Source of the DNA: Aquisphaera giovannonii
Lineage (GTDB): Bacteria; Planctomycetota; Planctomycetia; Isosphaerales; Isosphaeraceae
NCBI RefSeq assembly: GCF_008087625.1
Contig: NZ_CP042997.1
Coordinates: 9,610,001 to 9,674,000, forward strand
Length of the DNA stretch: 64,000 bases
Reading direction: 5' to 3'
Part shown: positions 33,775-43,204 of the stretch, in pieces
Layout: each line of letters opens with the position of its first letter
Position numbering within the stretch: position 1 is the first letter of the stretch
The notes under the pieces: model-generated
What the model was told of the DNA's origin: nothing
Databases searched by the model: none
The model's input: the letters and a program-made list of their open reading frames with translations, nothing else
Translations under genes and position numbers: made by a program

Positions 33775-34170
33775 GTGGAACGGGAAACGACGACGACCGT
33801 GGAGCGTCTGGATGATCCCCGCTGCCGTCGCGCGATGGCGTACATCAACGAACGACTCGGCGAGGAGATCTCGGTGGCGAGGCTGGCCCAGGTGGCGGGC
33901 CTCAGCCCTTATCACTTCCTCCGCGTATTCAAGCGGGCGACGGGTCGCAGTCCCCACCGCTACATCATCGAGCAGCGGGTCAACCGCGCCGCGGACTTGC
34001 TGCGCGACCCGCGGCGGACCATCGTGGAAGTCGCCTATGAGGTGGGGTTCTGCTCGCAGAGCCACCTGACCGTCGTCTTCCGACGGTTCATGAAGACCAC
34101 CCCCGCCGCCTACCGCGACGAGATGCTCCGCCTCGACGGCATGATGCGGGCCGAGCGGGCCACCGGCTGA
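33775..34170 (+). CDS. Minimal AraC-family transcriptional regulator
   Basis: A 131-residue protein made almost entirely of the AraC DNA-binding domain: two helix-turn-helix units (EEISVARLAQVAGLSPYHFL, and TIVEVAYEVGFCSQSHLTVV), with the family hallmark FKRATGRSPHRYIIEQRV between them and FRRFMKTTPAAYRDEM at the end. The usual effector-binding N-terminal domain is absent, as in small SoxS/MarA-type members. GTG 33775 has AGAAGAGG seven bases upstream; a GTG at 33739 would extend it by twelve residues. Targets are unknown. Confidence 0.85.
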   Translation: MERETTTTVERLDDPRCRRAMAYINERLGEEISVARLAQVAGLSPYHFLRVFKRATGRSPHRYIIEQRVNRAADLLRDPRRTIVEVAYEVGFCSQSHLTVVFRRFMKTTPAAYRDEMLRLDGMMRAERATG

Positions 34171-34215
34171 GCCGCCGCCGCCACCCGCGACGAGGCGAGG
34201 CCTCCCTCTGGAGCG

Positions 34216-34261
34216 ATGCCGCGTCCGATGGCGCCCCCTGCGTCGCCGTCGGATGCGGCAT
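34216..34261. terminator. Bidirectional terminator candidate
   Basis: ATGCCGCGTCCGA (34216..34228) pairs with TCGGATGCGGCAT (34249..34261) at 12 of 13 positions across a 20-nt loop. It lies between the convergent AraC and Ser/Thr kinase genes. Neither direction has a strong U-tract. Confidence 0.4.
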
Positions 34262-34369
34262 GGACCCGGCCGCGACAGGCTACCTCGCCCCGGCGTCCCG
34301 CGTCGCCCAAGGGGCCCCCCTTCTCGAACGAAATGGGAGGGCTGAGATCGCCAATCCGGCGGCCCTCGC

Positions 34370-36919
34370 TCAGACCTTGTTGCTCGGGCGATACCAGCGG
34401 GAGAGGGCCTTGTCGAGTTGCTCGGGGGGCTCCATGCCCAGGGCCTGGAGCTCCCGGAGGAGGTCCTCGGGGACGTCGAAGCGGAGCTGGTGGGCCCGGG
34501 GGGCGTGCCAGAGGATGTACTTCGTGGCGCCCTGGAAGTCGAGGTGCGTGACGACGAGGCTGTTGTCCTTGTAGGGCCAGATCGCCAGGATCGGCTTGGC
34601 CGCCGAGCCGGTGGTGCGGAACGAGGGCGTGGTCATCTCCACCTGCTTGTTGGCCATCCCCTGGATGGCGACCTGGCCGGCGGCACGGCCGCGGATCGAG
34701 GCCACGACGACGAGCCGATACGGCCCCACCGCGATGTGCCGGTGGCCCGTGGGCGAGGGGCGGCCCGGGGCAGGGCGTGCCTGGCTCTGCAAGGCGTTCA
34801 CGGCCTCCTTCCAGAGTTCGTGGAGCTGGCCCTGGAGGAAGCGGAGCGGGTCGGGCTGCGCCAGGGGGACGAACGCCCTCGACTGGCCGGAGCGGGCATC
34901 GTCGGCGAGTTCGTCGATGTCGATCGGGTTGCCGGAGACCGCGACGCTCAGGCGATCGGCCTCGTCGGCCCCCGCGTCGAAGTCCTCCTCATCCTCGTCG
35001 ACGGCCGGCGGGGGCTTCCTGGCCAGGAGGTTGACCGAGTCGTCGATCTGGGCGACGACCCGGGCGGGCACCGACCGCTCCAGCAGGCGATCGAGGCGGA
35101 ATCCGGCGTCTCCGACGTGGAGGAGCTTGCCGACCAGGGCGTCCCAGACCGCCTCCGCGCGCGAACGGAACCGGCGCTGCCAGCGGGCCAGCTCGATCAC
35201 GGGATAGACGACCTCCGGCCATAGGGCCTGGCTGGCCGGGTCGCGATACGCCAGCGGGCTGGCGTATCGGAGGGCCGCGATGCGGAACGCGGGCTGCTCG
35301 CGCCAGATTTCCGCGAGGCGGTTCCATCGCTCCACGAGCACGTCGTCCACCACCGTCCGCGCCGGCGCGATCTTGCGGAGGTCATCCAGGCTCTGCGGCA
35401 TCAGGCCGGGATTCAGCACCCCCTTCGCATCGACCATCGACTTGCGTGCATAGGAGCTCGCTTCGAGGAGAGCCTTCCGCGTCCGCCGGAAGAGCCGGCG
35501 GTGGGGCGCGCCGTCTCGCCATTCCAGGTACTTGGCGACAACCACCGGGGAGAGAGCGGGCCGGACCTCGACCTGCTGGTCGAGCAGGGCGGCGGCCTCC
35601 TTGACGGACTCCTCCGTGGGGCCGCAAGAGAGGGCATAGGTCATGGCGAGCAGGAGTCGGGCCCGATCGGCGTTGCGGCGATCGGCCTTGCGTCGCTGCA
35701 GGATCCCCAGCCGCCTCGCGCCGATCAGCAGGTGGGCCAGGTAGTAGCCCATGAGATATCGTTCCTCCGGCTGGAGGATAACCGGCTCGGCGAGCACCTG
35801 CCGGAGCATGGAGCGCACCATCGGAGAGGCGACCAGGTCGGCCGCGTTGGCCGGAGGAGGGGCCGGCCGCGCGGGGGCGACGGCGCGTGGGGGCGATGGC
35901 GTCGGCGGGCGGGCGGGACCGGCGGGCTCAAGGGCGCCGGCTTCTTCTTCGATGCGAGCGAGGGCGGCGAGGTCCGGCCCCGCGGGGACCGGCGGGGCTG
36001 CGGCGGCCTCGTCCGGCTGGGGGCCCTGCCCGCCAAACCGATCCACTTCCTGGCGGAGGGCCTCCGCGACCGCGGCCCCGCTGGGGGGCCGGTCGGCCGG
36101 CACCTTGGCGAGGAGGTCGAGGATCAGCCGCTCGAGCGTCGCGGGGATCGCCGCGTTCCGTTCCGACGGGCGCGGCGGAGGTACCCCGACGTGGCTCGCC
36201 ATGACGGCCGTCGCGCTCCCCAGGAACGGGACCACGCCGACGGCCGACTCGTAGAGCATCACGCCCAGCGAGTACAGGTCCGTCCGGAAGTCGAGCCGCT
36301 TGCCCTTGGCCTGCTCCGGGCTCATGTAATGGGGCGTCCCCCGGATCGCCCCCGCCTCGTCGGACTGCTCCGCCAGCAGGGAGAGGCCGAAGTCGGAGAG
36401 CTTGGGGACGTCCGTGGCCGTCAGCAGCACGTTCCCCGGCTTGATGTCGCGGTGGATCACGCCCTGATGGTGGGCATAATCCAGGGCATCGGCCACCTGG
36501 GCGAGGATCCGCAGCCGCTCGGCCAGGGTGAGCGAGCGCCACCGCTTGACGTAGCTGGTGCCGTCGACCTCCTCCATGATGAGGTAGGAGATGCCGTCAT
36601 CCTCGTCGAAGTCGTAGATCCGCACGACGTTGTCGTGCAGGAGCCGGGCCGCGATCCGGGCCTCCACGCGCAGGCGCTTGCCGACCTCGTCGCCCCCCTG
36701 CTCCTTCAGCAGCTTGATGGCGACCTTCCGCGCCAGGACCTGGTCGGTCGCCGAGTAGACCGCCCCCATGCCCCCGCGGCCCAGTTCCTTCTCCAGCAGA
36801 TATCGCTGCTTGAGCGTCGTGCCGATCCCGATCACCGTCTGGCCCCCGGCCGCCTGCTCCGCGCCCCGCCTCCGCCGACGACGATTTTTCAGATTAAGCA
36901 AAGACTTGTGGCGATACAA
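34370..36919 (-). CDS. Ser/Thr protein kinase with large C-terminal domain
   Basis: An 849-residue cytoplasmic kinase. The kinase domain spans about 38-300: Gly loop GRGGMGAV (47-54), catalytic Lys in VAIKLL, HRDIKPGN (156-163), DFG (176-178) and GTPHYMSPEQAKG. Pro-rich linkers follow, then a helical domain (LMGYYLAHLLIGARRLGILQ; LLLAMTYALSC) and a mixed C-terminal domain ending LILWPYKDNSLVVTH-like strands. No membrane segment is seen. The start is uncertain: TTG 36919 gives a basic 30-residue N-terminus, and GTG 36835 is an alternative. It lies 81 bp downstream of the LysM gene in the rsmH operon. Confidence 0.8.
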   Translation of the reverse strand: MYRHKSLLNLKNRRRRRRGAEQAAGGQTVIGIGTTLKQRYLLEKELGRGGMGAVYSATDQVLARKVAIKLLKEQGGDEVGKRLRVEARIAARLLHDNVVRIYDFDEDDGISYLIMEEVDGTSYVKRWRSLTLAERLRILAQVADALDYAHHQGVIHRDIKPGNVLLTATDVPKLSDFGLSLLAEQSDEAGAIRGTPHYMSPEQAKGKRLDFRTDLYSLGVMLYESAVGVVPFLGSATAVMASHVGVPPPRPSERNAAIPATLERLILDLLAKVPADRPPSGAAVAEALRQEVDRFGGQGPQPDEAAAAPPVPAGPDLAALARIEEEAGALEPAGPARPPTPSPPRAVAPARPAPPPANAADLVASPMVRSMLRQVLAEPVILQPEERYLMGYYLAHLLIGARRLGILQRRKADRRNADRARLLLAMTYALSCGPTEESVKEAAALLDQQVEVRPALSPVVVAKYLEWRDGAPHRRLFRRTRKALLEASSYARKSMVDAKGVLNPGLMPQSLDDLRKIAPARTVVDDVLVERWNRLAEIWREQPAFRIAALRYASPLAYRDPASQALWPEVVYPVIELARWQRRFRSRAEAVWDALVGKLLHVGDAGFRLDRLLERSVPARVVAQIDDSVNLLARKPPPAVDEDEEDFDAGADEADRLSVAVSGNPIDIDELADDARSGQSRAFVPLAQPDPLRFLQGQLHELWKEAVNALQSQARPAPGRPSPTGHRHIAVGPYRLVVVASIRGRAAGQVAIQGMANKQVEMTTPSFRTTGSAAKPILAIWPYKDNSLVVTHLDFQGATKYILWHAPRAHQLRFDVPEDLLRELQALGMEPPEQLDKALSRWYRPSNKV

Positions 36920-37000
36920 CGACCCGGCCGAGGACTCGCGGAAAATATCCCCGCGACATCGCCGGCCGGGACGCGGTCCGGGGCAGGTCCCGACGAAACC

Positions 37001-39817
37001 TCAGCGTTTGCGAGTGCGGGCCGGCCGGGCGTCCTCGGGGAGCTCCAGGAGCTGACCCGGGACCAATCGCGAGGGGTCGTCGACGACGTCGCGGTTCAGA
37101 TCGAGGATCTCGTCGGCACGGCGGGCGTCTCCCAGGGTATCGCGGGCGATCATCCGCAGCGTGTCGTTCGGCCGGACCTTGTAGATGGGCCGGTCGGCGG
37201 GAGCCCTGGGGCGGGGCTCCGGATCGCCCTCGTCGCGGAAGGCGCGACGGGCGTTCGCGGAGCGGCCGGACCTGGGCGAAGCCGGTTGGGCATCGTCGGC
37301 GTCGGACGCCGAGTCGGGCAGGTCCAGGTCCGTGTCCGCCCTGCGGGCGCGACGGATCGGGACGCCGTCTCGCCCGGCGGGGGCCCCCGGGCCCGTGCGT
37401 GCCTCGGAGCGGTCAATTTCCGGATCTTGTCGCGCGCGGCCGGCCCTGCCCGCGGTCGCCTCCGTGCCCGCGACGGCCGTGCGGGCGACGGCACCCGGCG
37501 GGTCGATGAACGCAACCTCCAGATCCTCCTCGGGGGGGATCCGGATCACGGTGCCGCGGTAGAGCTTGTCGATGACGGGGACCTTGTCGGAGTTGGCTTT
37601 CCAGAGGGCCCGGTAGAATCGGCCGGAGTTGTAATACGTCCGGGAGATCGTCCAGAAGTTCTCGTTCGCACGCACCGTGTGGAGCACCGTCTCGGCCCTG
37701 CCATCGCCCGGTGCCGCGGCGAGCCGGGACGTCGAAGCCGGCCTCGGAGCCGCGGGACGCACGGGGGCTTGCACGTTATTCCTCGCGGGCGCGGGGATTT
37801 CGGTCTCGAAGGCCTGCTCCTTGTCGGCATGGGCCCCCGGATCGATGGGCGATCCGTCGCCCATGCCTGTCATCTCGCGCTGGACGTCATGGATATTCTC
37901 CCCCCCGGAGCTCTTGATCGGCACCCAACCTTGCTTCGCCAGGTCGTCCGCGGACAGGGCCTTCGGCGGGGCCTCCTCGGTCTGTTGCGGAGGGGCGCTC
38001 GGCGCGGGCGTAGCCGCGGGGCCGGGCTCGGGCGAGGTCGTGGCCGCGGGCAGTGCGACTCCCTTCCCGTCCTCGGCGGCGCGATCGTCGCGGGGAGGCA
38101 GGGGCGAACCGGCCGCATCGCGATCCCCTCCGCCCCTGTCCGGGCTCGGGCTGGCATCGCCGATCGACTTCAGCGGCGGGATCCCGCCCGGGGCGGGTGC
38201 GGGCGCCGAGACCGCGGCGGGGCCTGGTGAGCCGGCCGGCGGGATGGTCAGCTCGGCCGAGGGCAGCGACGCTGGAGGTGAGGATGGAGCTGGCGCGTGA
38301 TCCGCGGGGTGCACCGCCGGTACGCCCGCCTCCGGCCCGTGATCGGGTGCCGAGGTCGCGACCGGCGCGGGAGCCGGCGATACGGAAGGGGCGGGAGCCG
38401 ACGGCGGCGGCGCGGCCGGGCCGAGGTCCGAGGCAGCCGGAGCGGCGGCGGGCGGCGCGGCCGGGCCGAGGTCCGAGGCAGCCGGAGCGGCGGCGGGCGG
38501 CGCGGCGTCGAGTCCAGCCTGCGCCGGCTTATCCGTCTTCTCGGCCGGCGGCTTCGGCGGCTCCAGCGGCTTCCCGCCCGTCGGCGTGAGGACTGGCTCC
38601 GCGATGGGTGCCGGTTTTGCGTCCTTCTCAACCGCGGGGGGTGTGCTCAAGGCCGGAGCCGGGGCCGTTGAAGGTGCCGGGGCCGGGACCGTGGCCGGAT
38701 CCGTCGTCCCAGGAGTCGCCGCCGGGGCCGGGGCCGGGGCCGCAGTCGAGGCCGCGGTGGCGGGCGGGGGCGTGCCTGGCTTCACGTCGGCGGCGGCGAG
38801 TTCCATCAGCGGAGGAGACGCGATGGCCTCCTGGCTTGCGGGGCCGGGTCCGCTCTCGAGTCCCGGGGAGGCGCTCAGGTCGGCCAGGCCACTGGCGGGC
38901 GGGGCCGCCGCGCCGGCGACGGTCGGATGCGTCGGATCCGGGGAGCCCGGAGCCGAGCCTGGCGCGTCGATCGGCGGCAAGCCCGGGGTGGCTTCGCCGG
39001 CGGTCAGCTTGACGGGCTCGCCGGTCGACGCAGCCGGGGCCGGCGCGGGCGCGGTGCCCGCCGCCACGGGGGCGGCGTCGGACTTCGTCGGCGAGGTTGG
39101 CTCCCCCGCCCCGCTGATCAGGTCATCCACGCGGTCTCTGGCAGGCGGCTCCGCACCGGCCGCCTTCTCCGGATCGGCTCCGCCCGCGGGCAGGGGAGGC
39201 AGCGACGGGCCGGCGCCGGGTTCCGGCTGCTTGCCCGCGTCCGCAGCGGCCTGGGTTGGCGAATCCGGCTTCGGGGCCGGTGCGTCGCCCTTCGGCGGCG
39301 TGGGCGTCGGATCGCCGGCGACGACGGCCGGTGCGGTCTCTGGCGGAGGGGCTTCCGTTGAGCCCTTCGCCCCGTCAACCCCGGGCTTCTCGCCCTGGCC
39401 GCTCGAGGACGAGCCCTGGCCGCCGGCCCCCCCGATCTGATTGGCCGGGTCGCGCCCCCCCTTGCCCGGCCGGAGGACGAGCACCCCGCCGAGGATCGCC
39501 GCGGAGAGCCCCGCGGCGAGCACGCCCCGCGGATAGCGCCTGACCAGGCTCAGGCCCTGGAGCGAGAATGCACCGGCCGCCTTCGCGGCGGGGCCGAGCC
39601 CGGCCAGCAGGCGCACGGCGATCCGGCCGCCGGCCCCGGGGCCCGAGTCCTCGGCATCCCCCTCATCCCCTTCGCCCCCGTCCTCGCGAGGGGCCTCACG
39701 CCCGGCGAGCTCGTCATCCTCGAGCCCGCCGCGGGCGAGGTTCGTAGGGGCCTCGGCCTCGCCTTGGTTCACGATGGGATCGGACTCGGCGTCCCTGCCT
39801 GATTCGAGTTCGGACAT
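37001..39817 (-). CDS. Membrane-anchored protein with two LysM domains
   Basis: A 938-residue protein. A short N-terminal cytoplasmic part is followed by one membrane segment (RGVLAAGLSAAILGGVLVL, 98-116). A very long Ala/Pro/Gly-rich linker includes an exact 15-residue duplication (AAPAASDLGPAAPPA). Two LysM peptidoglycan-binding modules follow, at about 711-765 (VLHTVRANENFWTISRTYYN) and 878-930 (YKVRPNDTLRMIARDTLGD). The pattern suggests an envelope linker spanning to the cell wall. ATG 39817 lies inside the rsmH 3' end (49-bp overlap), so expression is coupled to rsmH. The role in planctomycete division or envelope is unproven. Confidence 0.8.
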   Translation of the reverse strand: MSELESGRDAESDPIVNQGEAEAPTNLARGGLEDDELAGREAPREDGGEGDEGDAEDSGPGAGGRIAVRLLAGLGPAAKAAGAFSLQGLSLVRRYPRGVLAAGLSAAILGGVLVLRPGKGGRDPANQIGGAGGQGSSSSGQGEKPGVDGAKGSTEAPPPETAPAVVAGDPTPTPPKGDAPAPKPDSPTQAAADAGKQPEPGAGPSLPPLPAGGADPEKAAGAEPPARDRVDDLISGAGEPTSPTKSDAAPVAAGTAPAPAPAASTGEPVKLTAGEATPGLPPIDAPGSAPGSPDPTHPTVAGAAAPPASGLADLSASPGLESGPGPASQEAIASPPLMELAAADVKPGTPPPATAASTAAPAPAPAATPGTTDPATVPAPAPSTAPAPALSTPPAVEKDAKPAPIAEPVLTPTGGKPLEPPKPPAEKTDKPAQAGLDAAPPAAAPAASDLGPAAPPAAAPAASDLGPAAPPPSAPAPSVSPAPAPVATSAPDHGPEAGVPAVHPADHAPAPSSPPASLPSAELTIPPAGSPGPAAVSAPAPAPGGIPPLKSIGDASPSPDRGGGDRDAAGSPLPPRDDRAAEDGKGVALPAATTSPEPGPAATPAPSAPPQQTEEAPPKALSADDLAKQGWVPIKSSGGENIHDVQREMTGMGDGSPIDPGAHADKEQAFETEIPAPARNNVQAPVRPAAPRPASTSRLAAAPGDGRAETVLHTVRANENFWTISRTYYNSGRFYRALWKANSDKVPVIDKLYRGTVIRIPPEEDLEVAFIDPPGAVARTAVAGTEATAGRAGRARQDPEIDRSEARTGPGAPAGRDGVPIRRARRADTDLDLPDSASDADDAQPASPRSGRSANARRAFRDEGDPEPRPRAPADRPIYKVRPNDTLRMIARDTLGDARRADEILDLNRDVVDDPSRLVPGQLLELPEDARPARTRKR
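38411..38500 (-). repeat. Two tandem 45-bp repeats in the LysM linker
   Basis: A 45-bp unit is repeated exactly in tandem at 38411 and 38456. Each copy encodes the same 15 residues of the Pro/Ala-rich linker, probably expanded by slippage in a GC-rich region. Confidence 0.85.
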
Positions 39818-40758
39818 CGCTCGGCCACCCTGAGTTTGGCGCTTCGCGCACGGGGGTTGACGGACACTTCCTGGGCCGTCGCCGTCACCGGCTTCTTCGT
39901 CAGGACGGCCAGCCTCGGATCGTTGCGGAAGGCCCACTTGACGCGGCGGTCTTCCAGCGAGTGGAAGCTGATGATCGCGGCCCGGCCACCGGGGGCGAGC
40001 ACGTCGGGCAGGGCCTTCAGCGTCGCGTCGAGGTGGTCGAGCTCCTCGTTGACCGCGATCCGGAGCGCCTGGAAGACGCGGGTCGCGGGGTCGATCGGCC
40101 CGTGCCGGAATTTACCCGGGATGCTCCGCCGGACCAGCTCGGCGAGCTGCCGGGTCGTCCGGATGGGCTCGGCTCGACGAACCTCGAGGATCCGCCGCGC
40201 GATCCGGCGGCTGAACCGTTCCTCCCCATATTCAAAGAACACCCGGGCCAGTTCCGCTTCCGGGAGCGTCGCGACGAGTTCGGCGGCGGTCGGGCCGGGG
40301 GGCCGATCGGGATCGCCTCCGGAGTCGAACCGCATGTCGAGCGGCCCATCGGTCGCGAAGCTGAACCCGCGATCCGCCCAGGCGAGCTGATCCGAGGAGA
40401 GCCCCAGGTCCAGGACGATGCCGTGGACCTCGGCGATCCCCAGCTCGTCCAGCACCTCGCGGATCGCGCTGTACGGCGAATGGACCAGGGTGACGGGCAG
40501 GCCGGCGGTGGCGGCCCTGGCGAGGGCCAGCATGGCCGGGTCCCGATCCAGCCCGATCACCCGGCCGGTCGCTCCGACCCGCCGGGCCAGGGCGGCGGTA
40601 TGCCCCCCCGCTCCGGCGGTGCCGTCGACGAGGGTCATGCCTTCGCCCGGTCCCAGGTGGGCGATCACCTCATCCAGGAGGACGGGGCGATGCACGGCCC
40701 TGGGCTCGGGAGCGGGCCCGGATGGGACAACCTCCGGCGAAGTCGGATCCGGCGGCAC
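39769..40758 (-). CDS. rsmH: 16S rRNA (cytosine1402-N4)-methyltransferase RsmH
   Basis: A 329-residue SAM-dependent methyltransferase that modifies C1402 in the ribosomal decoding centre. Family hallmarks are HRPVLLDEV near the start, the SAM motif LVDGTAGAGGHT (43-54), DLGLSSDQLAWADRGFSF, RFDSGGDPDRP, and the C-terminal IISFHSLEDRRVKWAFR and NPRARSAKLRVAER. GTG 40758 has GGAG six bases upstream. Usually the gene sits in the mra/fts cluster. Here no mraZ, ftsL, ftsI or mur genes flank it, and it leads into a LysM protein and a kinase. Confidence 0.95.
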   Translation of the reverse strand: MPPDPTSPEVVPSGPAPEPRAVHRPVLLDEVIAHLGPGEGMTLVDGTAGAGGHTAALARRVGATGRVIGLDRDPAMLALARAATAGLPVTLVHSPYSAIREVLDELGIAEVHGIVLDLGLSSDQLAWADRGFSFATDGPLDMRFDSGGDPDRPPGPTAAELVATLPEAELARVFFEYGEERFSRRIARRILEVRRAEPIRTTRQLAELVRRSIPGKFRHGPIDPATRVFQALRIAVNEELDHLDATLKALPDVLAPGGRAAIISFHSLEDRRVKWAFRNDPRLAVLTKKPVTATAQEVSVNPRARSAKLRVAERCPNSNQAGTPSPIPS

Positions 40759-41066
40759 GGTCCACTCCCTCGGAGAGGGGGACGGCAGGCCGAGGGGCCC
40801 GGAGGCCTCCCGACGACCGGGGCCACGCCCGGGACGGGCTCGATCACGGACAGGAGCCGGGGCGACTCTATCCGAACCGCCCCGGCTGTCAATCCCGGCC
40901 GGAACCTCCCGCCTCGATCGTCATCGGCCCGCCACCCGCCCGGACTTGACGCAAACGGGGCCTCCGGCCGGGAATGGTCGCGGGATTGCCGTTTGAAAGA
41001 TCGACGCGACGCGTTACGATCCGCCCCATTCGTGAACCCGGCGAGCCATGGAAGGACGAGCCGCAC
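40759..41066. other. Divergent intergenic region
   Basis: This 308-bp gap separates the leftward rsmH operon from the rightward glycosyltransferase gene and should contain promoters for both. No clear -35/-10 boxes or binding palindromes stood out. Confidence 0.5.
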
Positions 41067-42686
41067 ATGACCGAGCGTCAGCACCAGCGACCGGACAGGC
41101 CGGCGGACATCCGCCGGGACGGCACCCCCGCGACCGAGGACATCGCCGGGGAGACGTTCCCCCGAACGCGGTGGGGGCTCGCCCTCCTCTTCGCCCTGCT
41201 ATGCCTGGTCTTCTCGGGCATCCCCCTGTCCACCGACCTCCGCAACCGGCCGAACAAGGACTACAGCCTCTGGTATCAGGTCGGCGAGGCCGTCCGTCGG
41301 GGCATCGACGTCTACCCCGACCCGGCGTCCGGCCGGCTCTTCCCCTTCATGTATCCGCCGTCCGCCGCGGCCCTGCTGGGCTACCTCAGCCCCCTGGGCA
41401 AGCACGGCACGACCCTCGTCCTGGTGCTCGGCCACTCCGCGGCCTGGCTCGGCGCCATCCTGCTGTCGGTCCACCTGGCGACGGGCGGGCGCAAGGGCCT
41501 CTGGAGGCAGCACCCGCTGCTCTACCTGGCGCCTTCGCTCTGCATCATCGCCCTGGTCCACAACACGTATCTCCTGGGCCAGCCGAACCTCGCCCTGCTC
41601 ACGCTGCTCCTCGGGGCGTTCGCGTGCCTGCGGCACCGCCGCGAGGGGCTCGCGGGCCTCCTGGTGGCGACCGCCGCGGCGATCAAGGCGTTCCCGATCC
41701 TGGCCCTGGGCTACCTGATCTACCGGCGGATGTGGCGGGCCTCCGCCGCGACGGTCCTGGCGCTGGCGGCCTGGCTGCTCATCGTCCCCCTGCCCTTCCG
41801 CACGCCGTCGCAGGCGGTCCGCGACGTGGACGTCTGGGCGCGGGGCATGGTCTTCACCTACAACGCACGCGGGATCGCCCAGCGCCCCTATCGCTCGTTC
41901 AGCTACAAGAACCAGTCGATCATGGCCATGGCGCACCGGCTCTTGCGCGACGTGCCGGCCGACGGCGAGAAGGCCATCTCCCGCGGGGTGGAAGCGGCCA
42001 CGGCCGCCGCGGAGGCCGCGGGACATCCCGCGACGCCGGCCCGATCGCGCAAACTCGCCCTGGGGCCCGACGGCTCGTTCGACCTGGAGGCCATGCTCGA
42101 TGCCCCGGCCGATGCCCCGCGATGGGACGAGTACGGCCCGGAGGTCGAGGCGTCACTCCGCGAGGCCTGGCGGGTCAACGTCGCCTCCCTGGACTTCCGC
42201 GCCGTCACGGTGGTCACGCTCGGGGCCATGGCCGGCCTCTCGCTCTTCGTCCTGGTCGTGATGCCCCGGCGTAATGATCGGACGGCCGAGACTGACGCGA
42301 TCGAGTTCGCCCTGATGACGCTGCTGATCGTGATGTTCTCCCCGCTGTCGTTCAACTACGCGTTCGTCTGGCTCATCTACCCGCTGACCGTGGCGGTCCA
42401 CCTCGCCCTGGACGCCCCCGCGACCGGACGCCGGAGGACCCTGGAGCGGGCCTGGCTCGCCGCGGCGCTGCTCGCCCCCGCCACCGCCGTCTTCACGCCG
42501 CTCTACGCCCAGGCGTACGGCAACCTCTTCGTCCCCGCCTTGATCCTGGTCCTGGGCCTGGGGCTGCGACTCCGGGACATCCGCCGCCTGCCGGCGGTGA
42601 CGCCCGCCCCGCCGCGATCGATCCCGGCACGGCACGATCCGGCCGCCGCCCATCGGGCCTCGCCGGGAGCGGGCGACACCCGCTGA
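41067..42686 (+). CDS. GT87-like (DUF2029) membrane glycosyltransferase
   Basis: A 539-residue integral membrane protein with about ten hydrophobic segments (for instance LALLFALLCLVFSGIPL, TLVLVLGHSAAWLGAILL, AATVLALAAWLLIVPL). The DUF2029/GT87 pattern is seen in NKDYSLWYQVGEAVRRGIDVYPD and FPFMYPPSAAALLGYLSPLG, where the first periplasmic loop carries the catalytic Asp. The family transfers mannose or other hexoses from polyprenyl phosphate to lipid or polysaccharide acceptors. A soluble insert of about 90 residues (ARPRS... DAPRWDEYGPE region) is unusual. Start MTERQHQ at 41067. Confidence 0.8.
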   Translation: MTERQHQRPDRPADIRRDGTPATEDIAGETFPRTRWGLALLFALLCLVFSGIPLSTDLRNRPNKDYSLWYQVGEAVRRGIDVYPDPASGRLFPFMYPPSAAALLGYLSPLGKHGTTLVLVLGHSAAWLGAILLSVHLATGGRKGLWRQHPLLYLAPSLCIIALVHNTYLLGQPNLALLTLLLGAFACLRHRREGLAGLLVATAAAIKAFPILALGYLIYRRMWRASAATVLALAAWLLIVPLPFRTPSQAVRDVDVWARGMVFTYNARGIAQRPYRSFSYKNQSIMAMAHRLLRDVPADGEKAISRGVEAATAAAEAAGHPATPARSRKLALGPDGSFDLEAMLDAPADAPRWDEYGPEVEASLREAWRVNVASLDFRAVTVVTLGAMAGLSLFVLVVMPRRNDRTAETDAIEFALMTLLIVMFSPLSFNYAFVWLIYPLTVAVHLALDAPATGRRRTLERAWLAAALLAPATAVFTPLYAQAYGNLFVPALILVLGLGLRLRDIRRLPAVTPAPPRSIPARHDPAAAHRASPGAGDTR

Positions 42687-42703
42687 GGCACGCCGCCGGC
42701 CGC

Positions 42704-43141
42704 TCAACCGGCCGTGGAAGGGCCGTCATTGTCCGGCAGATACTGGCGGACCAGGTCCGGAAGGGTCCGCGAGAACTCGCTACGGGCCATGACGCGATCG
42801 CAGCCGGCGGCGCGGGCGGCGGCGAGGGCGGCGGTATCGACGTGGGATCCGAAGGCGACGAACGGCGTCCCCGCGCCGGCCAGGGACCGGTAGGCGACCA
42901 GCGCCTCGGGGGTCACCAGGTCGCCGGCGGCCAAATCCACGAAGACGACCCGCGGCCGCCATTGCTCGATCATCGACGCGGCCAGATCCGGGCTTCCCGC
43001 GACGAGCACCCGCCGGCCCAGCGCCCTCGCCGTGCCCGTCACCTTCGACGTGAAGATCAGGTCCCGCCCCAGCAACAGGCCGGCCGGCCCGGCCTCGGCG
43101 GGTGCCACGGAATCGACGGAGATGGAATTTGTATCATCCAT
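42704..43141 (-). CDS. Receiver-like protein lacking a normal phosphosite
   Basis: A 145-residue single-domain protein. After 20 flexible residues it shows a receiver-like alternation: GLLLGRDLIFTSKVTGTARA, RRVLVAGSPDLAASMIEQ, RPRVVFVDLAAGDLVTPEAL, TPFVAFGSHVDTAAL and GCDRVMARSEFSRTL. A DL occurs at the usual phosphoacceptor strand, but the conserved acidic pair and the Lys are missing. It is therefore probably a non-canonical receiver or flavodoxin-like fold. It is convergent with the glycosyltransferase gene. Start MDDTNSI at 43141. Confidence 0.65.
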   Translation of the reverse strand: MDDTNSISVDSVAPAEAGPAGLLLGRDLIFTSKVTGTARALGRRVLVAGSPDLAASMIEQWRPRVVFVDLAAGDLVTPEALVAYRSLAGAGTPFVAFGSHVDTAALAAARAAGCDRVMARSEFSRTLPDLVRQYLPDNDGPSTAG

Positions 43142-43204
43142 GGAAATCAACCACGGAAGGGGACGCGGGACGATCCAACCACAAAATCCAACAAAGGCAA
43201 ATAC

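Noticed and set aside
32943-33848. Leftward 301-codon frame
   Set aside because: No domain, no ribosome site, mixed codon pattern, and it runs through the promoter and start of the AraC gene on the other strand.
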